DNA of 64,000 bases, taken from positions 62,001 through 126,000 of the forward strand of contig NW_025776855.1 of assembly GCF_021130785.1 (NCBI RefSeq), read 5' to 3'. Source of the stretch: Homalodisca vitripennis (taxonomy: Eukaryota; Arthropoda; Insecta; Hemiptera; Cicadellidae). Shown piece by piece: positions 1 to 12,219 of the stretch (positions are counted from its first letter, which is position 1; each line of letters starts with the position of its first letter). The notes below the pieces were generated by a model. The model had not been told where the DNA came from, did no database searches, and was given only the letters and a program-made list of their open reading frames with translations. The position numbers were made by a program, and so were the translations under genes.

Positions 1-475
1 GCACGATATCCCAAAAACGAACTAACTTTAGATTTCAATATTTGCATGAAGGTTAATTTATATTTGAGGAACACTGTGTTTTATATTAGTAAATGTTAAC
101 CGATTGGATTTGGAAGAGCTGCAGCTAATATTTTTGCAAAGTCCTTAAAGGTAACCATAATGGAAACGAGAAAATATTGAAAAAAATTAACAAACTCATT
201 ACTATGATGTAAGGTTTTACAAGTAATATTTGCATTAATAGAATAAAAATAAATTATAATATATTGCAGCCAATTTTAAACGTTAATGACAATATGTAAC
301 TAGTAAAATATCTTTGAATAACATTCCTACATATAGAAGAATGAGTTATATATGATAGTGCATGTCCAATCTCGGAATAAGGCTGAGCGTCATAAAACTG
401 TCTCGTTATTATTTTAATTTTAAACAATACATATTTTCGCAACTCTATTACTCGTTACTAATAAACTAATAAACT
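1..475. other. Intergenic DNA with a degenerate dispersed repeat
   Basis: No coding region is visible. The first ~130 bases (GATATC-rich start, then a stretch including GCATGAAGGTTAATTTATAT) resemble sequence near 9,990-10,085 and 37,920-38,060. A second piece near 350-400 (containing AAGGCTGAGCGT) resembles 9,875-9,905 (TTAGGCTGAGCGT). This is diverged dispersed repeat, matched by eye. Confidence 0.5.
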
Positions 476-479
476 TTTC

Positions 480-1620
480 TGTCTCGAACTTTGTAGCTGA
501 ACATCTTGCTGCCAAGCAACACCTCGCGTGCCTTTTGGGCTGTTTAAAATATTTCTGTACCCGGAACGTATATGTAATATCAGTCTAACGTTCTAATAAA
601 AAAAATATTGAATGACGTTATGAATTTTGGGTCTGGTTTCCACAGTTCATACTAACTTTTAATTGTTTAAGAAACCCATTTTCTTACCTTTGCATCACAG
701 CTAACTTTCCGGTATTCTGTAGTGTGGTAAATATTAACAGTGGGTTCTAAGTAGTGTATATTAACTGCATAGTAGTGTATATTAATAAATAAAAACACCT
801 GAGTAGGTTATTTTTAAGAGTTTAGATGTAATAATTCTTATAACTGTGAACAGGTTAGCAAAAAAACATTATTTTAACACATATTGTTTTGTATTTCCCT
901 TTGTACACAAAAAAAAAAAAAAAATCAGTCAATACAGTTATTCCGTACTGGGCGCCATTGCTATTTTCAAATAATTAAAATTTTCGCTTGAACTACATTA
1001 TAATTTATTTTTTGATAAGAACTTTACATTATATAGCAATATTAAAAACATATAGCAATAATAACTATAGCATAGGTGTTATTATTGTTTTGTTATGGCT
1101 AGTAGATCTAGTAGACAGGCTTCTAACGTAGCTGAGTAATTTCTGTCTCAACTTATCAACTCAATGGCCAGAGTTCGAGTTCTGGTTTTTGCACGCTGTT
1201 TTCGCATAGTAACAATAACGACTACATACATAAAAACCTTCTTCGTTATTATTTGAATTTAAATAACTGTCTCAATATAATCTAAAAATCGCTGCAGAAT
1301 TTTTCTTTTTGTTGAATTTGTTTAATATCTTTCCATTTCAGGAATTATAACTGTTCATATACTTGAACTTTTAGGTATCAAATATTTAACACCTAAGCTT
1401 TACAAAAACTCAAATAACTGTATTGAATATGTGTGTTAACCACGTGTCTCTCATACTGTAAATGGAATCTTATAAACAAATTCTGAAAGTGAGATCAGTT
1501 TCAAGCATGTATATTTAGAGAGCCTAAAATAAATTGTGTTCCTATGATCTCGTTTTTCCAAGAAAAGTTTGTTTAGTTTCTCTGAAGATGTGTACTCATT
1601 CCCTCTGAAAAAAATTATGA
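480..1620 (+). repeat. Paralogous block, copy 1 (pairs with 12.7-13.9 kb)
   Basis: Ordered matches run through this block and through 12,720-13,900. They are the TTTTGGGCTGTTTAAAAT box at about 530, AAATATTAACAGTGGGTTC at about 728 (AAATATTAACAGTGAGTTC near 12,914), two ATATAGCAATATTAA motifs near 1,033-1,065, and a GAGTTCGAGTT motif near 1,171. Gaps and substitutions separate the blocks, so the duplication is old. No coding frame is conserved. Confidence 0.6.
1119..1197 (+). other. tRNA-like segment with A-box- and B-box-like motifs
   Basis: TAGCTGAGTAAT at about 1,129 resembles an RNA polymerase III A box. AGTTCGAGTTC at about 1,172 resembles a B box, at a spacing close to that of a tRNA. 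The acceptor stem does not pair convincingly and no cloverleaf is clear. A tRNA pseudogene or tRNA-derived SINE head is more likely than a working tRNA. The same pair of motifs recurs at 13.33-13.40 kb. Confidence 0.25.
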
Positions 1621-1687
1621 AGATTTCATGTAATGTGTCTGCTAGCTATAAACACGGAATATTTATTTATACATTCAATTTCCCCAA

Positions 1688-1872
1688 AGGGTTCAATTCT
1701 GGTTGGTTTATGCCTTCCGGTTGAACCCACACTAGGTACAGCAAACACCGATGTCACAAATCTGTGCAACCTTATGGATATCCAGGAGAGGTACATCACT
1801 AACTTCAAATGTCGAGATTCTGCAAGGGTAATTCGATAGGTCTGGTCTACTGCGGGAGATGTTATATTTTGC
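1688..1872 (-). repeat. ~430-bp repeat family, fragment (copy 1 of 3)
   Basis: The reverse complement matches 46,920-47,090 closely and 23,930-24,050 more loosely. Its minus-strand translation keeps the peptide STFEVSDVPLLDIHKVAQI, which is nearly identical in the 47-kb copy. It abuts the CR1-like 3' fragment that begins near 1,873, so one is inserted beside or into the other. I do not recognise the family. Confidence 0.6.
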
Positions 1873-2313
1873 AGTGGCCGTGACGTGCACGGATATGAGA
1901 CAAGAGGCAGAGACAACTACCGTTCTGGAAAACATAGAACGGTGGTTTATGAACACTTGCCTTCGCAAGCAGGTCATCGACAGATCAACAGATTGCCAGC
2001 TTCCATAAAAATGCCACCAACGCCTAAGCCGTTCAAAACCCGTCTTAAACGCTTTTTAGCGTTAATGGCATTTTATAATGTCGACGAGTTTTTGGCATGT
2101 AACTGGAAGACCACCCGTTTTGAAAATAGACTCTCGCGTTGAAAATGGTGAAAATTGGCGAGTGACTGGAATTAATGAATGCAAAATATTTATGTATGAA
2201 TGTGACACTATGGTACGTTTGCAAACTTTTAGACTAAATGGCTGAATTTTAACCATATAATATATATATATTGTTTACGGTAATAAAAGGTTTGAATTGA
2301 ATTGAATTGAATT
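1873..2313 (+). pseudogene. 5'-truncated CR1-like non-LTR retrotransposon, 3' end
   Basis: This is the extreme C-terminus of a reverse transcriptase ORF plus a short 3' UTR. The translation from about 1,885 contains YETRGRDNYRSG, VVYEHLPSQAG and FKTRLKRFLALMAFYNVDEF. These match the end of the longer minus-strand element at 27,678-28,076 almost residue for residue. The catalytic RT domain is absent, as expected from incomplete target-primed reverse transcription. The 3' end is not poly(A) but a short tandem tail of GAATT units at about 2,292-2,313. The 27.7-kb copy also ends in 5-base units (TCAAG on the + strand). A frameshift follows the FYNVDEF motif. The fragment cannot encode a working protein. 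Family assignment to the CR1/Jockey group is by motif recognition only. Confidence 0.8.
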
Positions 2314-3345
2314 GTCTGGGTCGGGGATAGACCCTTGAGCCAAACCGGCAGTGATCTCTTTCGTTATCCTTCCGTCTTTGGTGTCATACAAGAGCCGACC
2401 GTTATTCAGGTAGTCCTGCACAATGACCAGGAGATAGTCGGACTCTAGCATGTCCTCCCACCGATCAGAGTTAAACCCGTTTTTTACGTCAAGGCATCCG
2501 TCGGCATAACAGCACAATCGGCCGAGCCTGGTGAAAAGCTGTTTCGGCCTGCTGGACGGCACTGACCACCTCTGTAATGGCGTTTAGAGTTGAGTGTCGC
2601 TTTCGAAAGCTGTGTTGCCAGGGAGAGAGATCTCCGGCGGCTTCTATGGAAGACTGCAATTTGGGTTTCAGCAAACTTTCATAGAGCTACCCCGCGGTGT
2701 CAAGCTTACAAAGTGGCCTGTATGCCGACGGGGAGTTCGGGTCACCTTTGCCTTTGCTGATCAGTGCCAACCTAGCAACCTTTCAGTGCGACGGGAACAC
2801 ACCCGCTACCAAACGTTCATTAAACATATTCAGCAGCAAGAGTGGATAACTCGCCGCCACAACCTTCAGAAGCTCAGCTGGAATGCCATCATGTCCTAGA
2901 GCCTTCTTGTTGCGCATGGTAGACACCGCTGCTACAAGTTCCTGCTCAGTAAAAATGGGAACATCTGCAATCGTCCCTCGCTACTCTCTCCTCCCACCTT
3001 ACAGGGTGACTTGAGAAGAGAGCTTTCACGATCGCTGAAATCGTGATCGGCCTTGTCCCCTCTATTCACGACTTCCAAATCGAGTCTCGAGACCATCTCC
3101 AAAATATGTCTTCCCTCACGTTAGTCACGGGGATACCCCATTCGACGGCACGGGCGTTGAAGTCACCCGCCACTATAATACGCCCAGGGACGATTCCGAG
3201 ACTGTCTTCCAGCGCTTCCAACCTTTCCATAATTATACTTTCGCGCGGAGTAATTTGGGGAGAGGTAAACACTGTAAATGGTAAGGCTGATCAACTTAAC
3301 CCAGGCATAACCATCAACGGAACCATGAATCACGTTGTATGTTAG
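2314..3345 (-). pseudogene. R1-type non-LTR retrotransposon relic (endonuclease and RT pieces)
   Basis: On the minus strand, the endonuclease domain comes first (3,345 to 3,066) and contains IIVAGDFNARAVEWG, the GDFN catalytic motif of apurinic-type endonucleases in R1/LOA elements. Reverse transcriptase pieces follow in several frames: PAELLKVVAA near 2,890; ISKGKGDPNSPSAYRPLCKL near 2,760-2,700; SFRKRHSTLNAITEVV near 2,600; DVKNGFNS near 2,480; and TAGLAQGSIPDPD near 2,330, a decayed form of the usual AGVPQGSVLGP motif. The YADD catalytic box and everything downstream are missing, because the relic stops where the (GAATT)n tail of the CR1-like fragment begins. Segments between endonuclease and RT are also lost. 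At least three frame changes and several stops show that it is dead. Confidence 0.8.
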
Positions 3346-4980
3346 TTGAAAATGGTTTTTAAAATGCCTAAATAAGTTGAGTTTGGATGTGTAAAATCAA
3401 TAAATATAAAAAAAGTTTTGCCGAGTTTATAACAGAAATATGGTCAATAATTGTTAAAATATTCAATTAGTTTCCTAAATGAACACCAGATCTCTTCTAA
3501 AGAACAGTAAATACGAGGAAACTTAAGATATGCAGTAACTGAAACGCCTGAATAGGTTCAAATATAACTAAAAATAGTCTATTTTTACTGTAAGTCATTG
3601 CAAATAATAATATATTTTTCATACAAAATTAATTAAAAGAGTCGATTTGAAGAATAATGCGTCGAGCTGAACTGATATGATAAATCGATAGAGAAAATTG
3701 CTGGAGTAATCTCTTTCAATAATACTCTAAGTAAGAAATATTGCAATTGAAATAAGAGTATTATTAAATCATATAACTAACCAAAGAAATCTATTTTTTA
3801 TTTTTAGATATTCTTAACTAATGATTATGATTTATATGTGTTTACTTTCAGTTTAACCATTAAAGTTATCAAATTTTATCAAACATTTGATATGGAAGAT
3901 CCACCAAAATGATAAAGAAGTATGAAAAAGAACTGATGATTTGTTGAAAGTTAAGGGTGTTAAAAACTTTTCGGTTTGTATTAATGCATAACTTGATCCA
4001 GTTTTCTTAAACAACTTTGTTGCTGTCTTTTTAATCTCCATCTTATGAAAGCGGCAACTCTCACACGATAGTCTAACAATAAGAACAATACATTTCCTGT
4101 TTTAGAACAGCCACACAGTAAGTGTTTTTACTAAACTGTAAAATCTTGAATTTCTAAGGACCTCGTGTTTAATTTTTCTGAAAATAGTATATTGCGACAC
4201 CTGCAGTAGTGTATTCTCTTCCATTTCAAGTCTTCTAATTATCCAAGCTAAAATATATACATAGATTACCCTAGTTATACGTAGGAAGAAGTATTTTTAT
4301 ATATTACAACCTCCAATACATGCTAATGTTTAGAATGGTTACAAATACTTCTTTTAAGGCTTCCCTGAGGACGGCATTACTTCTAATCCCTACAAAGTTT
4401 ATTGTGAACGGCCCGTTTGTAATTAAGTAGAAGTGGTCTCTTTGTACAAGGGTATGAAAATTCACGGAATTGTTGTCATGAATAAGACAATCTCCATAGA
4501 CTCGGCCTTTTAGAGATGATCTACTAAGGAAATGTCTCAACATTCCAAGGAGGCTTTGCTTGAATGCCTTGACATGTTTTTGAATCTACCGAAATTGAAA
4601 TGTGGTTGCCTTTTCTTCTTAATGCTTCAAAGCAGACCTTATTATATGTATACTCCATTACTATAAAATATTTTTACTTCGATTCCGCTTTTCCCCACAG
4701 TTATAAAACCTATATAAAAGGTGCCCTCGTTCTACATATGCCCCAGAAAAATAAAAAAATCCCTGCTCTACAAATGATCCCCAAATTTATGGGAACATCT
4801 ACCACTCAACCTCAAAATTAACTGTAACTGACTTTATCAAAGCGTATATTTGGTTTTCACTCTGAATACAAAAGTAATATTTCGCCCTAAAAGGTAATGC
4901 CCCTCTGGATATTTAAAAAACAACCATTCCAAAATACCATTATGAAATTTATATCTTAGTGAATAACTTATGACTATATG
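3346..4980. other. AT-rich DNA without recognised features
   Basis: Short chance open frames only (the longest are 60-80 codons without motifs, e.g. 4,304-4,543 on the minus strand). I see no splice-bounded coding stretch, repeat array or RNA gene. Confidence 0.5.
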
Positions 4981-4984
4981 GTTT

Positions 4985-5620
4985 CTCTATAATATAATGT
5001 ATGTGTATGGGAGATCAGACAAGTAGAAATTAATTTTTCTTTTTATAAGTATCCTTGATATAAAAAGGCGCCAAAAGATAAAAAATGAGACACCCATAAG
5101 ATATATAATTAACAGTTTCCACTCAAACATTATTTCATATCTATAGAAACAACAAAGGTCTGATATTTTAATGTTTTTAATCATTAAATAGTATTACGAG
5201 TATGTGTCAGCATTTCCAGGGTCGTTCAACTTGCAGCACGTCAGGTAATCACCACATGTAGTACAATGTAGTGGTCAGAAGCTGGACGAGGACCAGGACT
5301 TACAAGGATGAGTTACTTCTATTATTGATTAACCACAATTTCTCTTAATAATGACTCTTGATACCCAAATCAATTTACACCTTAATTTTAGTGACTATTA
5401 AATACAACACAAAATTTAGGAAAAGTTTATATAAAACGATCACCTTATTCCAAAGCAAATAGAAGTTTCAAATATAATGTATTACTTTGTTTAATTTCCT
5501 TTTATTTTTCAAAAGAATTTCTCTGATTTGCTTTATAGAAAGCTACTAATTCTTGTGTTTGGGCTGTTTTAACCCTCTCTGTACCATAAGCGTGCAGAGG
5601 GAATGGGTTGAATCACTTTC
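4985..5620 (+). repeat. Unit copy U1 (ordered modules)
   Basis: Modules appear in order. A CTATAGAAACAACAAAGG box lies near 5,141. The GACGAGGACCAGGACTTAC module lies at about 5,285-5,304 and is followed by AAGGATGAGTTAC. Then come TACCCAAATCAATTTACACC near 5,362 and GTGTTTGGGCTGTTTTAACC with CTGTACCATAAGCGTGCAG near 5,554-5,605. The same order and strand are found in the other unit copies. No frame is conserved through it. Confidence 0.65.
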
Positions 5621-8600
5621 AAAATTCTGGGCGTCACACCAGTTTTGAACTGCTTTCCATAGTTGATGACAAAAATTTAATATTTTATGAGAATAATTTT
5701 CTAACGTACGTCTTCGTGCAACTTTTTGGACCTTTTTTGTTAGACTACATATTATGTTTAGTTTAAATTAGTGTACGTTATCTGAGTAACATTAGTAATA
5801 CACAACTACACCACGTTTGGTGTCTAAAACATAATAATTTAAAATACGGTTTCAAATAATTTTAAAAGAAAGATATAGTCCTACAATTTTAACTAATTCC
5901 GTTGGTTACGTAAAACATTCACCAGAGCACGCATCGACAGTACAAGAGATAAGACATGGCAAATTAAAATGTTGCAGTAATAAAACATCTTTACTTGGAT
6001 TTAATTTCCATTTTCTAATAGTATTTCTTGCTATCACCTAATAATAATTTAACTTCTGTGTCGTGGTAAACTAGAATAAGTAAATCGTATACAAATAAGT
6101 CTGATGAAACTTTTAAATTGAAAGGACACCCTTGTAAAGTACAGCAATAGCGGAATGACTCTAGTACACAACTTCTTTTATAATGTAATCATTTTCCCCT
6201 TAACAAAATCAATAACTTTTAGAACTTTCCAGCGAGTTGTAGTTTTCATTCATTGATTATATGTTATAAGTCGCCTATTACTCGTTTTAGTTCTAAGACT
6301 AACATTTTAATCACATCAGGATATAAAGAACTTATTATTGGTCAAAAACAAATGTTTATCAGTTCTAAACCTTTAAATACGAGTAATTCCGTTTGTTTTG
6401 TTAGTTTTAAGTCCTTGAAGCAATAGATTGGACAATAAATGACTATTTTGACTATTGGTTTTACAAAATTAAACCATAAAAACTGCTCTGATTTCTTTGT
6501 TATCTAATAATGAAAAACAATTCTCATCATGTTTCAAATTTCCAATAGAACATTTAAGCAAGGAACAATAGGTAAATTTAATATTCTTTTTACCAAGAAA
6601 CTGATAAAACATTTTTCTAAAATCTAATAATATATTGACACCTTTACTGTAATAACTTTTTTACCTTTTTGCGGAATCTCTATTTCCAGAATTAAAGAAC
6701 TGAAGTTTTCATGTACATTAAATGAGTATTAAGTATTAAATTTTAATACTCAACAGTACAGTAATTTTTTGGAACATAAATTCCTACTGATAATTAAGAA
6801 ACATTAAACCGACTATTTGGGGGGGGGGGTGAAAGGATCAGTGAAAGTACCACTTAAAACCACCACTTAGTACCACTTAAAACTCCCCATAGGATGGCGT
6901 CCTTTTCTTCTTGTTTATGGACGACCTGTTTAGGTCTGTAACAGTAGAGGTATTTTTTATAAATGTAAACTCACAACACTCAGAGAATATTTGTTTGAAC
7001 TGTGTGCTGAAATTTCAGTAGCTATCTCCTACTGATTTCCTTAATGATACATTTTACACACACTACAATCCGAAAAACAACAAGACTCGTATAAAATATT
7101 ATTTTGAAATTATGAATATATTTAAAAATGATTTCTCTATTATACCGGAAGTAGATAGGATTTCCTTTTAGGCCGTAATAAGCTTTTCAGCTTCACGAAT
7201 GAATGTTCTTCATCGATACAGCAATAAAAACTCAAATATTGCACTGGTAATATTTTAGACCAAAGGAATATTAAAAGGGCAGGAAGTATACGCGTTCTGA
7301 CCAATACAGTACTTCGAATCCTGTGTGTGGACAAAAAGGGCAAATGCATGATCTCAATGCAAATGATCTTAGCCATTAGCACTAACATAATATCTAACAG
7401 ATTTATGTCTGCTTATATTTGAAAAATATTAAAGAACTTATAAGTCTTTACTAAGTAGTAAAATGGCTTTGATTTAGAAAATTGGATTGGGTGTTATCTT
7501 ATAAATAAAGAATAATCCCGTAATATGTGTCTTAGCGCTAATATAGAAGACGTCTTGGCCTATTTGTCTATTTTTGTATATGTTCGTTGTAGTACAAGGA
7601 ATGTTTTAATTAAGATCAAAATTGAAAAATTTTCTCGTGGTATTTTTTAATTCATAACAATAAAGGCAATATTCCTGAAAAATTATACAAATTTAATTGA
7701 CAATAAACAGCTTTTGATTATTTCAACCGAAATTCACCAAAAGAGGCACAAAACATTTATAGGATTTAAATCAAAGTAAATTTTAAACATACATTTCTTT
7801 AGCGGTTGTATATCATTTCAGTATGAAAATATGATTTAACTATCTAGTTTTTACTACAGGTTTAAACGGGTTACGATTTAAAGCGTCGTTATTTTTTGTT
7901 ATTGTATAGTTGATTTTTCATGCAAAATTACGACTTTAAGTCAGACATTTTTCGAGATATAGCGAAATTAACTTGCATCGTTGCTGAGTTTAGTGCCTTT
8001 AGACCTAATTTCTTCTGTTTTTTCCACAACTAGTGATTTATACTAATGTGTGTATAATTACACTAATGTACAACTCTAAGTGGTTAATTAATTGTTACAC
8101 TGTAATTTATTAAAAAAATAAGGCACTTAGTTAATACTACTACAGCATGTTATACTTAACCTAGATTGCCTCAAAAAATTTAAAAATATAATACTCATTT
8201 ACGATCTTCCATTGTTTAAAGGCTTTGTAAGCAATTCATTACTAGCGTAAGATAATAAAACAGTGAGTAGGATTCTCGCACAATGTGTCTTTGTTACCTG
8301 ATACGCTGAGTTTTTGGTTACACCAAGTATATTAATCTCTACTGAACTCTTTTTCATAACATAAGATAAAAAATTAAAATCTGTCCTCGTACCATCTGAG
8401 ACCCAACCGCTTACGGGGAGAAGTTTGCGTGTTAGTGAGAGACCTCTTAAATGTTAACACACTTGAAAGTGTCTCTTGTTTTAGTGTGCCCTCAGTTTTT
8501 GAGTGTTGTGCTGTGAAAGTAGAGTTGCCCCAAATGTAATAGTTTTAAGTTAATACAGGCCACTTAATCAAAATAAGAGGCATTTAGATTGTTTCTTAGA

Positions 8601-9400
8601 AAAACCGAACGCAGTAATAAAACTCATATCATTAAAATATCCCAAGAGCACAGTTTTAATCTCTGAATATTTTAATATTAATCCATTTGGGAATAACAGT
8701 GATAAAACACAGTTAATAGATTTATTGAAAATCATATAATTTACACCCACACATATTTGAACCGTCACTTATAAGTAAACAATCTCGTACTTGCATAGAC
8801 AATATAACATCGAATATAGATTCTTCAACTTGTAAAAACCGTTGTTTTTGAATGTGGTCTTTCCGATAATTGCAGTTTATGGCTATAGGTACAATTCCCA
8901 TGAAGCATATAAGGGCTAATCATTTGTCCTTTTGTTGCTGGAAAGAAATTTTTGTAGAAATATCATAACTACTCGTAGACTTATACATAATTTAAGAAAT
9001 GAATCCTCGATCTCAGTACTTGACTTAGCCTTAGAAAATCTCATTACTTTCATAACGCACCCTGTATCCTCATGTCTCATCAGGTGCACATCTGAGTGCA
9101 CTACGATGTTGACTGACACGATCCAAAAGCACAATGGAGCACCTAGTCTTCCATAATGCAGATATGGTGAGAAGGGCTGATTCAATTTGTATGTTAGGTT
9201 AGGCTCCAGTTCACCTACCTCTTAGCGCAGCGTCTAAAGTCTGATTCTGTTGCAGACTTCTTAAATCTAGAGTCATGTTCATCTAAAACGATCCAAAAAT
9301 AGTCACCTACGAAAACTAAAAATTTTAAAAGGAAACCCCCATATCGTTTTTAACATTTAACATTCACAGCCTCACTGAATCATCCTTATCACCACTGCCG
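5621..9400. other. AT-rich DNA; poly(G) run and little else
   Basis: No gene is visible. A run of 11 G lies at 6,819-6,829. An AT-rich hairpin (GAGTATTAA / TTAATACTC) lies at about 6,724-6,752. The stretch at 8,380-8,530 is less AT-rich than its surroundings but gives no long frame. The overlapping opposite-strand frames at 8,916-9,185 have no recognisable motif. Confidence 0.45.
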
Positions 9401-9421
9401 TGAACGGTTTAGAAGATTTGA

Positions 9422-9625
9422 TTGCACGTAAGATTTGCTTGTGTGGAAGACGGTTGATTTCATTTGCTGCACGTAAGAGAAAGGTAAACTGGAGCTACAC
9501 TCAATACTTACATAGAAGCAGCTCTTCCAACCATAGCTGCGTTACTGTGTCTGATAATAGTGTATGGCAATGGATCGGATTTGGCTGAGAGTTAGCAAAT
9601 ATTTTTTGCTCTTACGTGCAACCGT
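9422..9625. mobile_element. Possible MITE with TTGCACGTAAGA termini
   Basis: GATTGCACGTAAGATTTGC at about 9,421 and the reverse complement of GCTCTTACGTGCAACC at about 9,609 share a 12-base perfect core (TTGCACGTAAGA) in inverted orientation, about 200 bp apart. A third direct copy (TGCACGTAAGAG) lies at about 9,466. There is no transposase inside. I could not identify a clean target-site duplication, so this may be an element edge or just a palindrome. Confidence 0.3.
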
Positions 9626-9699
9626 AACAGAAACGATAAATAGGTAATTAATAAACATGTCATTACACTGTGTACTACCATGTAAGATTGTAAGACACT

Positions 9700-10100
9700 T
9701 TTATTCATAGAGTAAAAAAAATAATAACACATTGTGGTCAATGTTGAAAGTTACTGGCAGTACATGACTCCATTGCACACTTACGTTGTAGTACCCTCGC
9801 TTGATTATCAGAGATTTTATTTGTGTTCGCATGAGGTTTGTACAGATACAAAAACTAATTATATGATGGTACTGTCCAAGTATGGAATTAGGCTGAGCGT
9901 TATAGAAGCCTACCTTTTACCATAGTAATCTCACACGATTTATCTTGGTTACCAAAGATATAAACATTTCTTTCTTGTGTGATTGTATGTTTATCTGTCC
10001 ACAGGATGTCTCGAAAATTAAGCCAGCTATAGAGTTCAAATTTGGCATTAAAACTCAGCGAAGCCTATTGCATAAAACGTAACAAATATAAAGAATATTA
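9700..10100 (+). repeat. Dispersed repeat related to 1-400 and 37.9-38.06 kb
   Basis: It contains TTAGGCTGAGCGTTATAG near 9,890 and a CTGTCCACAGGATGTCTCGAAAA stretch (shown here in part: CTGTCCACAGGATGTCTCG) near 9,997. These match the ends of the 1-400 segment and GTCCGCAGGATATCTCGAG near 37,931. No coding content. Confidence 0.45.
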
Positions 10101-12200
10101 TAAAATATTTTTGCTTATTTCTCATTTCTTACATTTAAGGAGTCTCAATTCACTGTCCTGTCCTAAATATTGATGTTAAAAAGGGATAAAGATTGAAAGG
10201 ATATCCAATTCCCAATACATTATTTTGTTGGTAGTACTGAAATATCTAAAAATTAAATAAATTATAATTCTACTGTCAATATCACTGCACACTCATCCGT
10301 TGCAGTATATAGACCTAGTTACTGTGAAATGAAAATGCTCATGTTGTGACATGGATGGTGCTGGGGACTATTCCCATCAAAAAAGCCGTGAGCTTTGAAT
10401 TCTTTCTCGCCTTAGGCTAACAAGAATAGCAACTCATATGAGGCCATATGAGTAAACGTAACCGGCAGGACTACTATTAATTGCCAAACATTCAGGACCT
10501 TGAAGGATATCCTAACAGTCAGAGAGACGTGTGGCGAGAAAATCTTTCTATACCTAACCTTTAGCTGAATATCGCCTTCCATAAAAGTTAAGCTGAACGT
10601 TAAACCTCCAACTCTTGACTAAAATTGCCTACACAGGTCCAAGTTTTCACAGACGAATCATAGAGGAATGAAGATTTAACACAAGCCCCTGAATAAAGTT
10701 TGTAATGTAGTAAAATTACAAGAAAAGTGACTTAGAATTGCAGCGTGAAACCAAAAGACCATCACTGTTCAGAATATTAATATGTCTATGATGTCTCCAG
10801 CAGATGTTTTGCCCTTTTCTTTTTTAAATTAAATTAAGAAATACCTCCGTCAATAATTTTATCTGCAAAGCGTATTCAATGTGAAGGCTGCTAACTATTA
10901 GTTGCAATAGTGAAAAAAGCATTTAATTTATATTATATTCTTCTGACTAATGTCATAAACTAATAGGTATTATTATAAATAACTACATCTTCGTAATTAA
11001 GTTATATTTATACGAACATGTTTCGTATGCGAGAGAAAACCGGTCTAAAATGACATTTCAGAAAACACCTTATCCTAAATTTATCAGAGTAGTAAATATT
11101 GTATCATCTTCCCAAGTTACAGAACCGTTTACTAATTACAATGGAAATTTCTCTCCTCAGTGTCCAAGAATTTAAGATGACGCTAGTAGTTTAACGTCAG
11201 TTTTAAACCTCGCATTACTGCTTTAGGTGTTTAAAATTTAAAGTATAACCCTTACTAAGTGATGCATTAGCTAATAAATATACAAAACTATAAATGTAAT
11301 AAGTATTCATTGCAGTAATAAAGTGTGAATTAAAAGGACACAAGATATATAGCTCTGGAAATGAACTTATTTTTTATTTAGATGTTTGTTTATAAACGAA
11401 ACATAAATTGTTAAAAATAAATGTAACGTACCACGTAGTTATAAAACATTCTATTTTGGACTTTCAGTAATATGTCATCCGCTATTAATATCTTTCTGTA
11501 AATTAACACTTTTTAAGACGCTTTTTACTATACCCCAATTTTCAAATTAAAAGCCCTTATTTGGATTAAATTGAGTTACAACACAAAAGAAGTTTGAAAA
11601 GTAATATAATAGAAGTGCCCAATAAACAGCTAGTTCCCTTTATTGCTGCAAGGTGTGTACTCCTACGTAATTACTACAAACACCAAACCCTGAGTGCATG
11701 TCAGACTAGCGTACGGTGAGGACGTTTAAATGCCAAGGATTGAGTAAAACATAAAGATTAGTGTACTATTGTATTTTATAATGAATTATTTACAGGTTTA
11801 ATGTTTCGTAGGTTACACTTTGTGAAAATATAAAAATTTTAATCTTTTTAAAGTATCAATAACGAATACTTGGCTGAAAATGGTTATTAGTTTCTTCTTA
11901 TCGTTGACTGACGGTTATATCACTATCACTTACGTGTAGGATAGTTGTATTGAAATGTGTTTAATAAATCAGTTATTTTTTTATAAACATGAAACTTAAT
12001 ATTTTTAAACTTCGTTATAACTTTAAATACGACCCCGCACCAAATGTAATTTATTGCTGACGTTCAATTTCATCTTTAGAGGAAAGATTTCATCATTTTC
12101 ACGAAACTCAAGGCTGTTTGCTTATAATCGCAAAGTTTTTCCCCCAGACTGGAAAATAAGTGCAAATAAAACTTGTCATTACGGATATAATTATATAAAA
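10101..12200. other. AT-rich DNA without recognised features
   Basis: No open frame of note. A perfect 9-bp hairpin, ACTCATATG-AGGC-CATATGAGT, lies at 10,432-10,453 in a locally less AT-rich stretch (10,300-10,700) that has no coding frame. Confidence 0.45.
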
Positions 12201-12219
12201 ACGTTACTTGCATAGGATA

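Noticed and set aside
1119..1197. Functional tRNA gene
   Set aside because: A- and B-box-like motifs are present, but the acceptor and anticodon stems do not pair.
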